Positions 52,017 to 60,993 of a DNA stretch of 64,000 nucleotides are shown one piece after another (the stretch's first letter is position 1; each line of letters opens with the position of its first letter). The position numbers and the translations under genes were made by a program. This stretch comes from Runella rosea (GTDB lineage: Bacteria > Bacteroidota > Bacteroidia > Cytophagales > Spirosomataceae): assembly GCF_003325355.1 (NCBI RefSeq), contig NZ_CP030850.1, forward strand, positions 1,054,001 to 1,118,000. The letters are read 5' to 3'. The notes beneath the pieces were generated by a model. That model had not been told where the DNA came from, ran no database searches, and saw only the letters and a program-made list of their open reading frames with translations.

Positions 52017-53105
52017 ATGAAAAAGCTAATTCTTTTGAGTTGGATTTATCTATCGAGTCATTCTATTTTTGCCCAAACACCTGAATTCAAAACATATAGC
52101 AAATTTGATTTTGTGGCAGGAGAAAAAGTGGTGGCATTTGAGAATTTTGACCAAGACCAAATCGGCGATTTTCCTGCCAAATGGAATACCAATGGTAGCG
52201 GTGAAGTTGTGCTTATTGAAGGAACACCCAGACGATGGCTAAAAATCAACAGCAACACGGCCGCTTTTCCAACATTTGTCAATGACCTGCCAGAAAACTT
52301 CACTTTGGAGTTTAACTTAGCGGCTAATCCTGAATTAAATTACGCAGCACGTTTTATTGCTATCATTTTTACGCCAAATACCGAACCCAAAAAACTGTTT
52401 ACTGCCAATTTCCCATCAAGGGTCAGGGCATCTTTTACCCCACTAAAAGGAGGAAGAGGAAAAACGTCAGTAGATATGTATGGCGCTGACTCAAAGGCCA
52501 TTGCCCATAATGAAATCACCACTGACAAGTTTTGTTTGCCGCAAAAATCCACGGTAAAAGTATCTGTTTGGCGACAAAAAACACGTCTGAGAATCTACTT
52601 AGACGAAGAAAAAGTATGGGATCTACCCACCGCGTTTGATGCTTCGGTCAATTATAAAAAAGTGGTGTTCAGCACAAGTAACTTAACGTCTAACATGGCA
52701 TTTTACATCTCTGACATTCGGCTAGCGGTAGGCGCACCTGACACCCGCAGCAAACTCATTACCGATGGGAAATTTACCACAACTGGTATTCTGTTTGACA
52801 GCAATTCGGATAAAATCAAGCCAGAATCTTATGGCATCCTCAAACAAATAGCGCAGGTCTTGCAGGAAAACCCAACCCTGAAAATACGCATCATCGGCCA
52901 CACCGACTCCGACGGGGAAGATACCAACAACCTTGATCTTTCTAAACGCCGCGCCGCTTCTGTCAAAGCAAATTTAAGCAGTGAATTCAACATTGAATCA
53001 CCTCGCCTCCAAACTGACGGCAAAGGAGAAACCCAACCTATAGCCCCCAATACTACGCCAGAAGGCAAAGCAAACAACCGAAGAGTTGAGTTTATCAAAC
53101 TATAA
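52017..53105 (+). CDS. OmpA-domain protein of the surface locus
   Basis: The 362 residues have a signal peptide (LLSWIYLSSHSIFAQ), then a beta-sandwich-like region near 30-235 (VVAFENFDQDQIGDFPAKW, FTLEFNLAAN, KLRIYLDEEKVWDL-type strands) that resembles concanavalin/laminin-G type folds. An OmpA C-terminal domain follows from about 257 (ILFDSNSDKIKPES, IIGHTDSDGEDTNNLDLSKRRA, NNRRVEFIKL). The OmpA domain binds peptidoglycan, so this protein could anchor the secreted S74 fibres at the cell wall. It follows the last of them by 13 bp. Confidence 0.85.
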   Translation: MKKLILLSWIYLSSHSIFAQTPEFKTYSKFDFVAGEKVVAFENFDQDQIGDFPAKWNTNGSGEVVLIEGTPRRWLKINSNTAAFPTFVNDLPENFTLEFNLAANPELNYAARFIAIIFTPNTEPKKLFTANFPSRVRASFTPLKGGRGKTSVDMYGADSKAIAHNEITTDKFCLPQKSTVKVSVWRQKTRLRIYLDEEKVWDLPTAFDASVNYKKVVFSTSNLTSNMAFYISDIRLAVGAPDTRSKLITDGKFTTTGILFDSNSDKIKPESYGILKQIAQVLQENPTLKIRIIGHTDSDGEDTNNLDLSKRRAASVKANLSSEFNIESPRLQTDGKGETQPIAPNTTPEGKANNRRVEFIKL

Positions 53106-53183
53106 GTCTCACGTTATTTCAGAAACAAAAAAAGCGCATCTCAATTGAACCAAAACATCATTTTCACCCCAAATAACCATTCA

Positions 53184-53594
53184 ATGAAATAACCCTTTTT
53201 TATTTTTATCTGTCTTATTTTGATCTCTTCCTCCTGGGGTGGCACCTCCGAAACCGATATGGTTTCTACCCCAAATGGCACAATCACCATGAAAGTAAAT
53301 GGCGTGAGTTGGTCGGGAGCTGCGTCAGCCCGATTTATTGAGAATGAAAATATGGTCATCAATGGTATCAACACTACCGCTGCCAATCAGGAATCCATTG
53401 GCTTAGTGATTGGAAAAGTGACGCAGGTAGGTACTTACAAAGTCAAAGGCCGAACTGGCAATGCCATGTTATATTCGCAAAAAGCGGTCATTCATTCAGG
53501 TTGGGAAGATGGCGAAGTCACCGTTACTTCCATCACAACCACTGGAGGCAAGCGAGTCCCAAGCGGAACTTTTTTGTACTTATATCAACAATAG
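53184..53594 (+). pseudogene. Small lipoprotein, broken by a stop at codon 3
   Basis: From ATG 53184 the frame reads M-K-stop, then continues with P-F-F-I-F-I-C-L-I-L-I-S-S-S-W, a typical lipoprotein signal in which the lipobox Cys is replaced by Trp (TGG). The mature part (MKVNGVSWSGAASARF, then strands VGTYKVKG and SGTFLYLYQQ) is intact for about 110 residues. It could be expressed only from a TTG at 53220. Two lesions in the export signal suggest decay. It lies 78 bp after the OmpA-domain gene in the same direction. Confidence 0.65.
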
Positions 53595-53689
53595 CGGAGG
53601 AAAAGTATCAATCACTTAAGGGAAGTTTTAAGCCAAAATCATTTATTTGTTAGGCTTTTGAACCCTAAAACGTGTACACCTAAAAAAGC

Positions 53690-53725
53690 AAAAGGGCTGA
53701 AAACCATCTGGTAGTCAGCCCTTTT
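53690..53725. terminator. Hairpin terminator between convergent genes
   Basis: AAAAGGGCTGA (53690-53700) pairs with TCAGCCCTTTT (53715-53725). It probably serves the GMC gene (minus strand) and the surface locus (plus strand). Confidence 0.75.
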
Positions 53726-53742
53726 ATTGTTATTTATGCTTC

Positions 53743-55455
53743 TTAGATATTCCCTTTCTTTTTCTCTTTCACGGCAAAATCGGCCGCCCGAGCGGTCAAA
53801 GCCATATAAGTAAGCGATGGGTTCACGCAAGATGCGGAAGTCATACAGGCACCGTCTGTCACGAATACGTTTTTGCAGGCGTGTACTTGGTTATTGCCAT
53901 TCAAGACCGAAGTCTTGGGGTCGCGGCCCATGCGTGCCGTGCCCATTTCGTGAATCGCCATACCCAACCATGAACCACGGTCATAAGATTTTACATTTTT
54001 TACTCCTGCTTTTTCCAACATCTCTGCGGCATCATTCGCCATATCAACCCGCATTTTTTTCTCGTTTTCCTTCAATTCGGCGTCAAATACCACCAAAGGC
54101 ATCCCCCATTTATCTTTTTCTTTGGGGTCGAGGTACATTTTATTTTCGTGGTAAGGAAGCGTTTCACCAAAACCACCCAAGCCCATCGACCACGGCCCCG
54201 GTTTGGTCAGTTCTTCTTTGAAATCGGCCCCGAAACTCAATTCGGCTACATTTCGCTGCCAACTTGCACGGCTTCCACCGCCTTGATAGCCAAAACCACG
54301 CAAATAATCGCGCTTATCATTTCCGATGTTACGATAACGTGGCACGTAGATACCATTGGCACGGCGCCCGAAATAGTATTTGTCGGCATCTCCCTCCCAA
54401 GTTCCGCTTGCTCCCGTACGGAAGTGGTGATCCATGAGGTTGTGTCCCAATTCACCGCTGTCATTTCCAAAACCAGTCGGGAAGCGATTAGAAGTAGAGT
54501 TGAGCAATATCGCCGTGGTTCCCAAAGCCGAGCCGCACACAAAAATGATTCCTGCGTTGAAAATACGCTCTTCCATCGTCACGGCATCAATTACACGCAC
54601 ACCAGTGGCTTTCTTTTTGTTTTCGTCGTAAATCAGATTTGTAACCACTGACTCAGGACGAAGGGTTAATAAGCCTGTTTTTACGGCAGGTGGCAAAGTA
54701 CACGATTGCGTGCTAAAATACGCCCCAAACGGACATCCCAAGGCACATTTGTTACGATATTGACAAGCCGCCCGACCGTTGTTTATTTGGAGTTGAGTCG
54801 GTTTGGAAAGGTTGGCTACCCTACCAATCGTCATATTACGACCTGGGAATTCCTTCTCAATACGTTTGCGAACTTCTTTTTCTACGCAATACATATCCAT
54901 TGGCGGCAAAAACTCACTGTCGGGCAATTGAGGCAAGCCTAATTTTTCGCCTGAAATCCCCGCAATTTTCTCCACGTAGCTATACCAAGGCGCTACATCT
55001 TTGTAGCGAATCGGCCAATCAACAGCGATGCCGTCCTTGAGGTTAGCTTCAAAGTCAATGTCGCTCAAGCGATACGATTGGCGCCCCCACATAATAGACT
55101 TTCCACCGACGATATTGGGGCGATACCAGTCAAATCGCTTCACTTCTTTATACAAAGAATCAGAATCGTTCATCCAGTATTTTTCCGACATCTCATTGTA
55201 GGGGTAATCGCGACTCAATTTTGGATGAGATTCTTTCTGAGCCTCGGTCAACCGACCGTTGTAATTTGATTGCCATGGGTCTTTCATGGCATTTTCATAG
55301 CCTGTTACGTGCTCCAGTTTATGCCCTTTTTCGAGCATCAACACACGCAATCCTTTCTCTGTCAACTCTTTGGCTGCCCAGCCACCGCTCACCCCCGAGC
55401 CGATTACAATGGCATCGTAGGTCATTTCTTTTTGTGCATCTATATTTAGGTACAT
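53743..55455 (-). CDS. GMC-family oxidoreductase
   Basis: The 570-residue FAD-dependent enzyme has the N-terminal Rossmann motif DAIVIGSGVSGGWAAKELTEKGL, a central substrate domain with GKSIMWGRQSYRLSD, and the C-terminal GMC region ending DGACMTSASCVNPSLTYMALTARAADF. It matches the gluconate/sorbitol-dehydrogenase-type branch, which acts on sugars or polyols, works with a small subunit, and passes electrons on to cytochromes. The small-subunit gene lies 76 bp upstream. No Tat signal is visible here, so export may depend on that partner. Confidence 0.9.
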   Translation of the reverse strand: MYLNIDAQKEMTYDAIVIGSGVSGGWAAKELTEKGLRVLMLEKGHKLEHVTGYENAMKDPWQSNYNGRLTEAQKESHPKLSRDYPYNEMSEKYWMNDSDSLYKEVKRFDWYRPNIVGGKSIMWGRQSYRLSDIDFEANLKDGIAVDWPIRYKDVAPWYSYVEKIAGISGEKLGLPQLPDSEFLPPMDMYCVEKEVRKRIEKEFPGRNMTIGRVANLSKPTQLQINNGRAACQYRNKCALGCPFGAYFSTQSCTLPPAVKTGLLTLRPESVVTNLIYDENKKKATGVRVIDAVTMEERIFNAGIIFVCGSALGTTAILLNSTSNRFPTGFGNDSGELGHNLMDHHFRTGASGTWEGDADKYYFGRRANGIYVPRYRNIGNDKRDYLRGFGYQGGGSRASWQRNVAELSFGADFKEELTKPGPWSMGLGGFGETLPYHENKMYLDPKEKDKWGMPLVVFDAELKENEKKMRVDMANDAAEMLEKAGVKNVKSYDRGSWLGMAIHEMGTARMGRDPKTSVLNGNNQVHACKNVFVTDGACMTSASCVNPSLTYMALTARAADFAVKEKKKGNI

Positions 55456-55531
55456 TTTTTGGTCAAAGTTAAGTGTGAAAAGGTAAAAGTATAAAGTTGA
55501 CTTTTAACCTATAAATTTGATTCATCTGTCA

Positions 55532-56062
55532 TTACAACGCCCAGGCTTTCTGACCGGGTTTCAAAGGAACACACCCTTCAAAACGTCCGGGAATCGGCAG
55601 GTATTCTAGGGCCTTAGTCGCCCCGATTTCGGACGTAAAATAGCCAGTCACCGTCAATTCTTTCATTCGCATAAAGAACGGTTTGTTGCTAGTAGTCAAC
55701 GCTTTCACCGCGTCAATCTTTTGTTTTGAGTCCAGTTCAACAAAACTCTTTCCAAAAGCCGAGCGGCTATCGGTATTGAGTTGGGTAAGACCTGAGTAGA
55801 ATTTTTCTTGGTCAGCTTTGGGGTAGCAATCGCGCATCACCCGCACAATAAATTTCTCAACGCCAGCGGCTTTCGCACCAGGTGTAGTGGTAGTGGGAAT
55901 AATTACGTCTGCTAATTCGGACAAAAATGCCTCTTGTTCGGCACTCACGGGAAGGCTTTCCCCTACATTCAATTTTTGCCCCATTACTCCTGCCATTGTC
56001 GGAGCGGAGATCACGCTTCCCAGAAGGATAGCAACGTGCTGAATAGCATCTCTACGGTTCAT
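55532..56062 (-). CDS. Gluconate 2-dehydrogenase subunit 3 family protein
   Basis: The 176 residues have a twin-arginine-like start (MNRRDAIQHVAILLGSVIS), a region QEAFLSELADVIIPTTTTPGAKAAGV that is the subunit 3 signature, and PFFMRMKELTVTGYFTSEIGA near the end. This is the usual partner of the GMC dehydrogenase and may carry it across the membrane by the Tat route. It precedes the GMC gene in an operon of two. Confidence 0.88.
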   Translation of the reverse strand: MNRRDAIQHVAILLGSVISAPTMAGVMGQKLNVGESLPVSAEQEAFLSELADVIIPTTTTPGAKAAGVEKFIVRVMRDCYPKADQEKFYSGLTQLNTDSRSAFGKSFVELDSKQKIDAVKALTTSNKPFFMRMKELTVTGYFTSEIGATKALEYLPIPGRFEGCVPLKPGQKAWAL

Positions 56063-56395
56063 GTTTTTTCGGGTGGTTAAGTATAAATAAAGGTTGGCAT
56101 CTAGTGTTTTTACTAATGATACGTATTAAAAATTAAGCAGATTTAGTTGTACTTTTTTTTGACGCCTCAAAAATATCACGGAAAATTGGAAAGTAACAAA
56201 TTACCTTCCAGTACCTTTGGTGGAAGAACCATTACTTTTTGATAGGATACCGATGGACACTACGATTCAATGCCCATTAAATCTTAAGTTAAAAAGGCAC
56301 AATTCGGCGGTGAATTCTTCGTATTATTTAATCATACTCAACGATTTACATAAAACGTTTTATTCACTTATTTGTTTTTCAGAAATTCTTAGCCA
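56063..56395. other. Divergent intergenic region, 333 bp
   Basis: Lies between the start of the GMC operon and that of the sugar dehydrogenase. No gene seen. It holds a TAnnTTTG box for the plus strand at 56212-56219, a TTG 23 bp upstream, and an AT-rich stretch. Confidence 0.5.
56186..56219 (+). promoter_or_regulatory. Promoter of the sugar dehydrogenase gene
   Basis: TTG at 56186-56188 and TACCTTTG at 56212-56219, 23 bp apart, match the Bacteroidota -33 / -7 pair. The leader would be about 170 nt. Confidence 0.45.
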
Positions 56396-57610
56396 ATGAT
56401 AATGTCTTCATTCAAACATAAAGCAACAACCGTACTTATTTTAGTAGCAGCCGTAGGAATAGCCTCTTTGGTGTTGTTGATGTACCAGCTTAACGAAAAA
56501 AAATACGTCAAAAACTTAATTCCGGGCGCCACCAATATTCTTGAAAACGCTTTTCCGAATTTATCATTTAATGAGCCCGTAGAATTTACCCACGCTGGCG
56601 ACAGTACCAATCGGGTGTTTGTGGTGGAACAGTCTGGCAGAATCAAGGTATTTAACAACAATGTCGCCACGAAATCATCGGAGGTTTACCTCGACATTCG
56701 TGACCGTGTAAGCGACGGCGGAGAAATGGGATTGCTAGGTCTTGCTTTTGACCCCAATTTTACCAAAAACGGCTATTTTTACGTCAATTATACCCAACGC
56801 AAACCCCTCCAAACCATCATTGCCCGTTACCAAGCAACCTCCTATAAAGACATAAAAGTAGATGCCTCTACCGAAGTAATTCTGTTGAAATTCACCCAAC
56901 CCTACGACAATCATAACGGCGGAAAAATGGCCTTTGGGCCCGACGGATTTCTTTATATTTCTACGGGAGACGGGGGCGCTTGGGGCGATCAGCACAATTA
57001 TGCCCAAAATCGACAATCACTGCTCGGAAAAATCCTCCGTATCGACGTGGGCAAAATGGATAAAGGGAACTATGGCATCCCTACCGACAATCCCTATGCC
57101 GCCAATACACTGGGGTATCGGGAAGAAATCTACGCGTACGGGCTACGGAACCCGTGGAGGTTCAGTTTTGACGCCCAAACTGGCCAACTGTGGGCGGGCG
57201 ATGTAGGACAAAATGAATTTGAAGAAATTGACATAATCACCAAAGGCGGCAATTATGGTTGGCGGTTGAAAGAAGGCAACCGCTGTTACAATCCCCGCAA
57301 GGATTGTGACCCCGCAGATAGCCTCATAAACCCGATTCACCAGTATCCTCGCAGCGACGGTACTTCGGTCACCGGAGGGGTTGTATACCGTGGCAAAAGG
57401 CTGCCAGCATTGCGTGGCAAATACCTGTTCGCAGACTACAGTAATGGAAATATATGGACATTGACATTCAAAGAAAATACCAAAACCAGTCATGAGTTAC
57501 TCACCGCCAACGGAGGGTCAGTTTCGGCCTTTGGCGAAGATGCCAACCACGAAATATACGTGCTTGACCATTACAAAGGCCAAATAAAACGTTTTGTATC
57601 CTCAAAATAA
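56396..57610 (+). CDS. PQQ-dependent sugar dehydrogenase
   Basis: The 404 residues have an N-terminal hydrophobic anchor or signal (TTVLILVAAVGIASLVLLMY) and a six-blade propeller of the soluble glucose/sorbosone dehydrogenase family. Marks are FTHAGDSTNRVFVVEQSGRI, GLLGLAFDPNF, NHNGGKMAFGPDGFLYISTGDGG, and YGLRNPWRFSFD with the PQQ-proximal region. It probably oxidises an aldose in the periplasm. ATG 56402 is another possible start. Confidence 0.9.
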   Translation: MIMSSFKHKATTVLILVAAVGIASLVLLMYQLNEKKYVKNLIPGATNILENAFPNLSFNEPVEFTHAGDSTNRVFVVEQSGRIKVFNNNVATKSSEVYLDIRDRVSDGGEMGLLGLAFDPNFTKNGYFYVNYTQRKPLQTIIARYQATSYKDIKVDASTEVILLKFTQPYDNHNGGKMAFGPDGFLYISTGDGGAWGDQHNYAQNRQSLLGKILRIDVGKMDKGNYGIPTDNPYAANTLGYREEIYAYGLRNPWRFSFDAQTGQLWAGDVGQNEFEEIDIITKGGNYGWRLKEGNRCYNPRKDCDPADSLINPIHQYPRSDGTSVTGGVVYRGKRLPALRGKYLFADYSNGNIWTLTFKENTKTSHELLTANGGSVSAFGEDANHEIYVLDHYKGQIKRFVSSK

Positions 57611-58053
57611 AAGCTTTTCGGTATGCTTTCGACAAAAAATACATTTATGGAATTGTTAAGAAGCAATCAAGAATTCAAACCATTGATTTTCAGACACTAA
57701 AACTAAAATCTATGCATTTTAGGGTGCTAAACAGGTTAAATAATGGCTAAAAAAAGGCGTTTTAAAGGGTTTTAAGAAGTACCTTTCCTCATTTATTTTT
57801 AAATCATAATATATAATTAATCTAATAGGAAATTATTACGCACTTTTTTGCGTTGATACTAAACAGAATACCAATATTTCCTGATTTTTCCGTCCAACTT
57901 ATGCCTTTTACGATCACTCGTAGGGGCATCTCTAAGTCGTATAGTAAGCTCTCATTTTATTGGTATTTCTATTCAATAAAACCACAACACCATCTGTTTT
58001 TTAACCCCCTCATGCTATTGAAAAACGGATACAACGCTCAAGAACAATAAAAT
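57611..58053. other. Long intergenic leader before the cold-shock gene
   Basis: Of 443 bp, no convincing gene is seen (a 65-codon frame at 57853-58050 looks spurious). An imperfect hairpin lies at 57901-57929: ATGCC / GGCAT outside and ACGA / TCGT inside. A long leader with stable structure is common for cold-shock genes, so the region may regulate translation by temperature. Confidence 0.45.
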
Positions 58054-58503
58054 ATGGCTAGTTCACAGGAGACATTTAGTAAAAAAGAAAGAGAGAAGAA
58101 AAAATTAAAGAAGAAAAAGGACAAGGAGGAGAAAAAAGAAGAACGGCAGGCAAGTGCCAAGAAGGGTCAATCCCTAGAAGACATGATTGCCTACGTTGAC
58201 GAGAATGGCAACATTTCCAACACGCCACCAGACCCCCGCAAAAAGAAGGTGGTTAACAGTGAAGATATTACGCTTGGGGTCGCCAAACAGATTGACGAGC
58301 CTGTAGAGATTATCAGAGAGGGAGTTGTGAGTTTCTTTAACGAGCAAAAAGGCTATGGTTTCATCCGAGACCTTAAGTCTCAGGAAAGCATCTTTGTACA
58401 CATCAATGAACTGAGCGGTCCAATCAAAGAAAACGATAAAGTTACTTTCGAAATAGAAATACGCCAAAAAGGTCCAAGTGCCGTTGCGGTAAAAAAAATG
58501 TAG
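58054..58503 (+). CDS. Cold-shock domain protein with basic N-terminus
   Basis: The 149 residues have residues 1-40 nearly all Lys, Glu and Arg (FSKKEREKKKLKKKKDKEEKKEERQA), probably a charged helix. A linker of about 40 residues follows, then the cold-shock domain from about 86 to 149 (EGVVSFFNEQKGYGFIRDLKSQESIFVHINELSG). The RNP1-like KGYGFI and RNP2-like IFVHI are present. This form with a basic extension occurs in many Bacteroidota and binds RNA or single-stranded DNA. It is a single gene with a long leader and a strong terminator. Confidence 0.92.
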   Translation: MASSQETFSKKEREKKKLKKKKDKEEKKEERQASAKKGQSLEDMIAYVDENGNISNTPPDPRKKKVVNSEDITLGVAKQIDEPVEIIREGVVSFFNEQKGYGFIRDLKSQESIFVHINELSGPIKENDKVTFEIEIRQKGPSAVAVKKM

Positions 58504-58517
58504 TGAAAGTACCCTAA

Positions 58518-58572
58518 TATATTCACAACAAAACCCCGAGAAGAATCTTCTCGGGGTTTTGTTGTGAATATA
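58518..58572. terminator. 26-bp perfect hairpin terminator
   Basis: Positions 58518-58543 and 58547-58572 are exact reverse complements (core CCCCGAGAAG / CTTCTCGGGG) around the loop AAT, followed by T-rich DNA. It ends the cold-shock gene. Confidence 0.85.
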
Positions 58573-58641
58573 AGTCTCAATCAACAGTAGCACAACGTAC
58601 AAAATACGCCGTTTTATTCGTTAAAATATATACCATTCTGT

Positions 58642-58649
58642 TATCTTTG
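58642..58649 (+). promoter_or_regulatory. TAnnTTTG -7 box for the beta-helix lipoprotein gene
   Basis: TATCTTTG lies 51 bp before ATG 58700. The -33 element is not clear. Confidence 0.4.
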
Positions 58650-58699
58650 ATATACCCATAAAGAATAGCACGGGAAGCTTGATAATTCCCGCTAATTTA

Positions 58700-60082
58700 A
58701 TGTCACTTATGAACTGCCCCGTCCATAAAACCATTACCCTACCCTACACGTTGAAATTGTTTCTGGTTTTACTTTTCTTATTCGGTTGCAAAGGAAATGC
58801 AACCCCGATTGACAACCCCATTTTTGAGGTAGACGACCAAGTGCCACTCATTCCCACCCGCACCTTGGGTTCGGGTTCGGGCTATTTGACAATCGATGGA
58901 AAAGCACTTTCTATTAAACCTGGCGAAATTATAGCTATCACTCCCGGCACCTACAAAGACCTGTTATTCATCGATCTGAATGGCACATCCAGTCAACCCA
59001 TTACGATTGTGGCAAATGGTCCCGTAGAAGTAGTTGGCGGCGGAATCACGTTGGAGAATGTATCCAATCTGACGGTCACGGGTTATCGTAAAGCTAAAAA
59101 CATTTTCCTGCACGATGTAACTTACCGGGCCATTACCATCACTGGAAGCATTCCACAGGCATTGACACTGGAAGGAATACGCCTAAAAAATGTGGAAGAC
59201 TACGCCCTTTTCTACGACAATACTGCCCCCTACAACGGCACTGATGCAACCGCTTTTCTCAATTTTAAACTTCTCCACTGCGATTTTGATAATACAGGAG
59301 GCATTCAAATCAACGGGAACCTCAATAATTCGGTGGGCATAGTTAATAACGGATTTTGTAAAAACCCCGAAATCGCCTATTGCACTTTTAAGAATTGTCC
59401 AACGGTCGAAACCCTACTTTACATCGGAAACGTGGAAGGATGCGACATTCACCATAATGTACTCGACAACATCAACGGAGGCACTGATAAGCACAACGGG
59501 ATTTTTTTACTGCTCGGGAACGGCCGTGTTCACCATAACAAATGTACCAATCACCAAGGAAATTTTGTCCGATTCTGGCCGTTCTCACAAGGCAGCCAGC
59601 CCAAAGAAGTCCTACTTTATAACAACATTGTGTGGAACAGCCGTAAATACAGCGCGTTGGAAGTTCAAAGTTTTGCTCACCACATCATTGCAGGCGTAAG
59701 CACTTATTGCAACACCAAAGTATATAACAACACAGCGGGCAAGATGAATACATCCAAACCTACCGTATTTGTGGGGGTAATAGTGGATGTATACAATTTA
59801 CAAGGAGGTGATATTCAAATATTTAACAACTTATCTTTCCAACAGATTGAAACATCTGCCAACGATAAAATATGGAGTCAGCAAAGCGTAACCAAGCCAA
59901 GTTTAGTAACGAATAATCGCTATTTTTCCACGCCAACTGCAGCGGGTCTGGCGGATGAAGTAAGTTTTAAACTGCTTGCTACTTCACCCGCCAAAAAAGC
60001 TGGCTTGTATCAGTCCTTTCTAACGGACGATTTTTACAACACCCCACGGGCCAATCCGCCGTCAATCGGGGCAGTAGAATAA
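58700..60082 (+). CDS. Right-handed beta-helix lipoprotein
   Basis: 460 residues from ATG 58700 (another ATG lies at 58709). A lipoprotein signal ends in FLFGC. The mature protein has the pectate-lyase-like helix pattern: GEIIAITPGTYKDLLFIDLNG, VSNLTVTGYRKAKNIFLHDV, GCDIHHNVLDNINGG and NGRVHHNKCTN. The C-terminus returns SIGAVE. Family members cut or bind acidic polysaccharides at the surface; no catalytic triad can be named from sequence alone. Confidence 0.82.
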   Translation: MSLMNCPVHKTITLPYTLKLFLVLLFLFGCKGNATPIDNPIFEVDDQVPLIPTRTLGSGSGYLTIDGKALSIKPGEIIAITPGTYKDLLFIDLNGTSSQPITIVANGPVEVVGGGITLENVSNLTVTGYRKAKNIFLHDVTYRAITITGSIPQALTLEGIRLKNVEDYALFYDNTAPYNGTDATAFLNFKLLHCDFDNTGGIQINGNLNNSVGIVNNGFCKNPEIAYCTFKNCPTVETLLYIGNVEGCDIHHNVLDNINGGTDKHNGIFLLLGNGRVHHNKCTNHQGNFVRFWPFSQGSQPKEVLLYNNIVWNSRKYSALEVQSFAHHIIAGVSTYCNTKVYNNTAGKMNTSKPTVFVGVIVDVYNLQGGDIQIFNNLSFQQIETSANDKIWSQQSVTKPSLVTNNRYFSTPTAAGLADEVSFKLLATSPAKKAGLYQSFLTDDFYNTPRANPPSIGAVE

Positions 60083-60090
60083 GAAAAGTA

Positions 60091-60363
60091 CTATTTTACA
60101 AAAAGCCACCAGTTGCCCTGAGAAACAAACGTTTCTTCCCTAAGTTTGGAAATCATTTGAAGATTTTTCACAAACTTATCGCGGTGCTCAATAAGAGCAT
60201 TGCGACTTTCATGGTCTTGGAGAACATTATTTGAGATTGACACCAGCAGTTTTTCACTGATACTGGGAATGATGTACTTGTAGCCGTTGAAGGTTTCATC
60301 GGACTTAGAACAAGGTACAATCTCAAGCCCTGTAATTGGACAGATTGCGTAACGAATAAACAT
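60091..60363 (-). CDS. Hypothetical protein, 90 aa
   Basis: I do not recognise this 90-residue protein. It begins FIRYAICPITGLEIVPCSKSDETF, with two cysteines spaced in a way that could bind a metal, and ends in a helical stretch (HRDKFVKNLQMISKLREETF). No signal peptide or membrane helix. It is convergent with the beta-helix gene, with 8 bp between the stops. Confidence 0.55.
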   Translation of the reverse strand: MFIRYAICPITGLEIVPCSKSDETFNGYKYIIPSISEKLLVSISNNVLQDHESRNALIEHRDKFVKNLQMISKLREETFVSQGNWWLFVK

Positions 60364-60410
60364 TTTTTATGGTATTTAGTAGGGTAACTTCTTCAAATAT
60401 AGCAGATAAG

Positions 60411-60584
60411 CTAAATCAATTCCAAATTAAATTTATCTTGTTCAGCGCTATTTGATGGATCAAAATCAATCATCATTCTCCATTTTTGATCGAAAAGCAC
60501 CATCGATTCGTAATATTTTGTTGAGGCCAAAACCTGTTTTGACTTTAAGTATATTTTGGTAGTTATCTGAAAAAATATTCGCAA
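60411..60584 (-). CDS. Possible small ORF or gene remnant
   Basis: A 57-codon frame from a TTG start, too short for automatic calling, gives a natural-looking peptide (QVLASTKYYESMVLFDQKW and DFDPSNSAEQDKFNLELI in part). The frame is open for a further 8 codons upstream, with no ATG before residue 25. It could be a real small protein or a 3' fragment of a decayed gene. It lies 47 bp upstream of the 90-residue gene on the same strand. Confidence 0.3.
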   Translation of the reverse strand: MRIFFQITTKIYLKSKQVLASTKYYESMVLFDQKWRMMIDFDPSNSAEQDKFNLELI

Positions 60585-60993
60585 CCAGTCGCTTACTTCA
60601 ATTACCCTTTAACTTATTTACTTGAGATGTAGAAATATAGCACAATATAAATGACCTACATGCCAAAATATTTAAATAATACAAAATTGAATACACATTA
60701 TTATATTTATAAATTCCTTGTTGACTTACAACAATTACGGGTAAATGAGTAGAAATGCTGATAAATAGAAGACAAAAAATATCCCATAAAGACAAAAAAT
60801 AGACAATCCAGTCTGTTATCGAAATCTATAAAATTTCACGGTTACATCTACCGCAGTAAGTAAAAAAAGAAACCTGTTATGGCTATAAAAAAAATAGAAA
60901 TAATTAAAAAAAAGCCTTTATCGTTGTTTTCAAAGGCATTTACTTGTCATTTATCCAGTTTCTTCAATCCTCTTGCTCTATCCCCGAACACAT
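60585..60993. other. Intergenic AT-rich region without visible gene
   Basis: No convincing gene; a minus-strand frame at 60598-60795 has an implausible composition. The only structured element is the terminator at 60906-60937. Confidence 0.5.
60906..60937 (-). terminator. Minus-strand terminator after the small membrane protein gene
   Basis: GCCTTT (60914-60919) pairs with AAAGGC (60932-60937); on the minus strand it is followed by a T run (complement of A at 60906-60913). Confidence 0.65.

Noticed and set aside
57853-58050. Plus-strand frame of 65 codons before the cold-shock gene
   Set aside because: Implausible residue use, no family match that I know, and overlap with a likely structured leader.
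60598-60795. Minus-strand frame of 65 codons
   Set aside because: Very AT-rich, membrane-like by chance, no start signal, overlaps nothing conserved.
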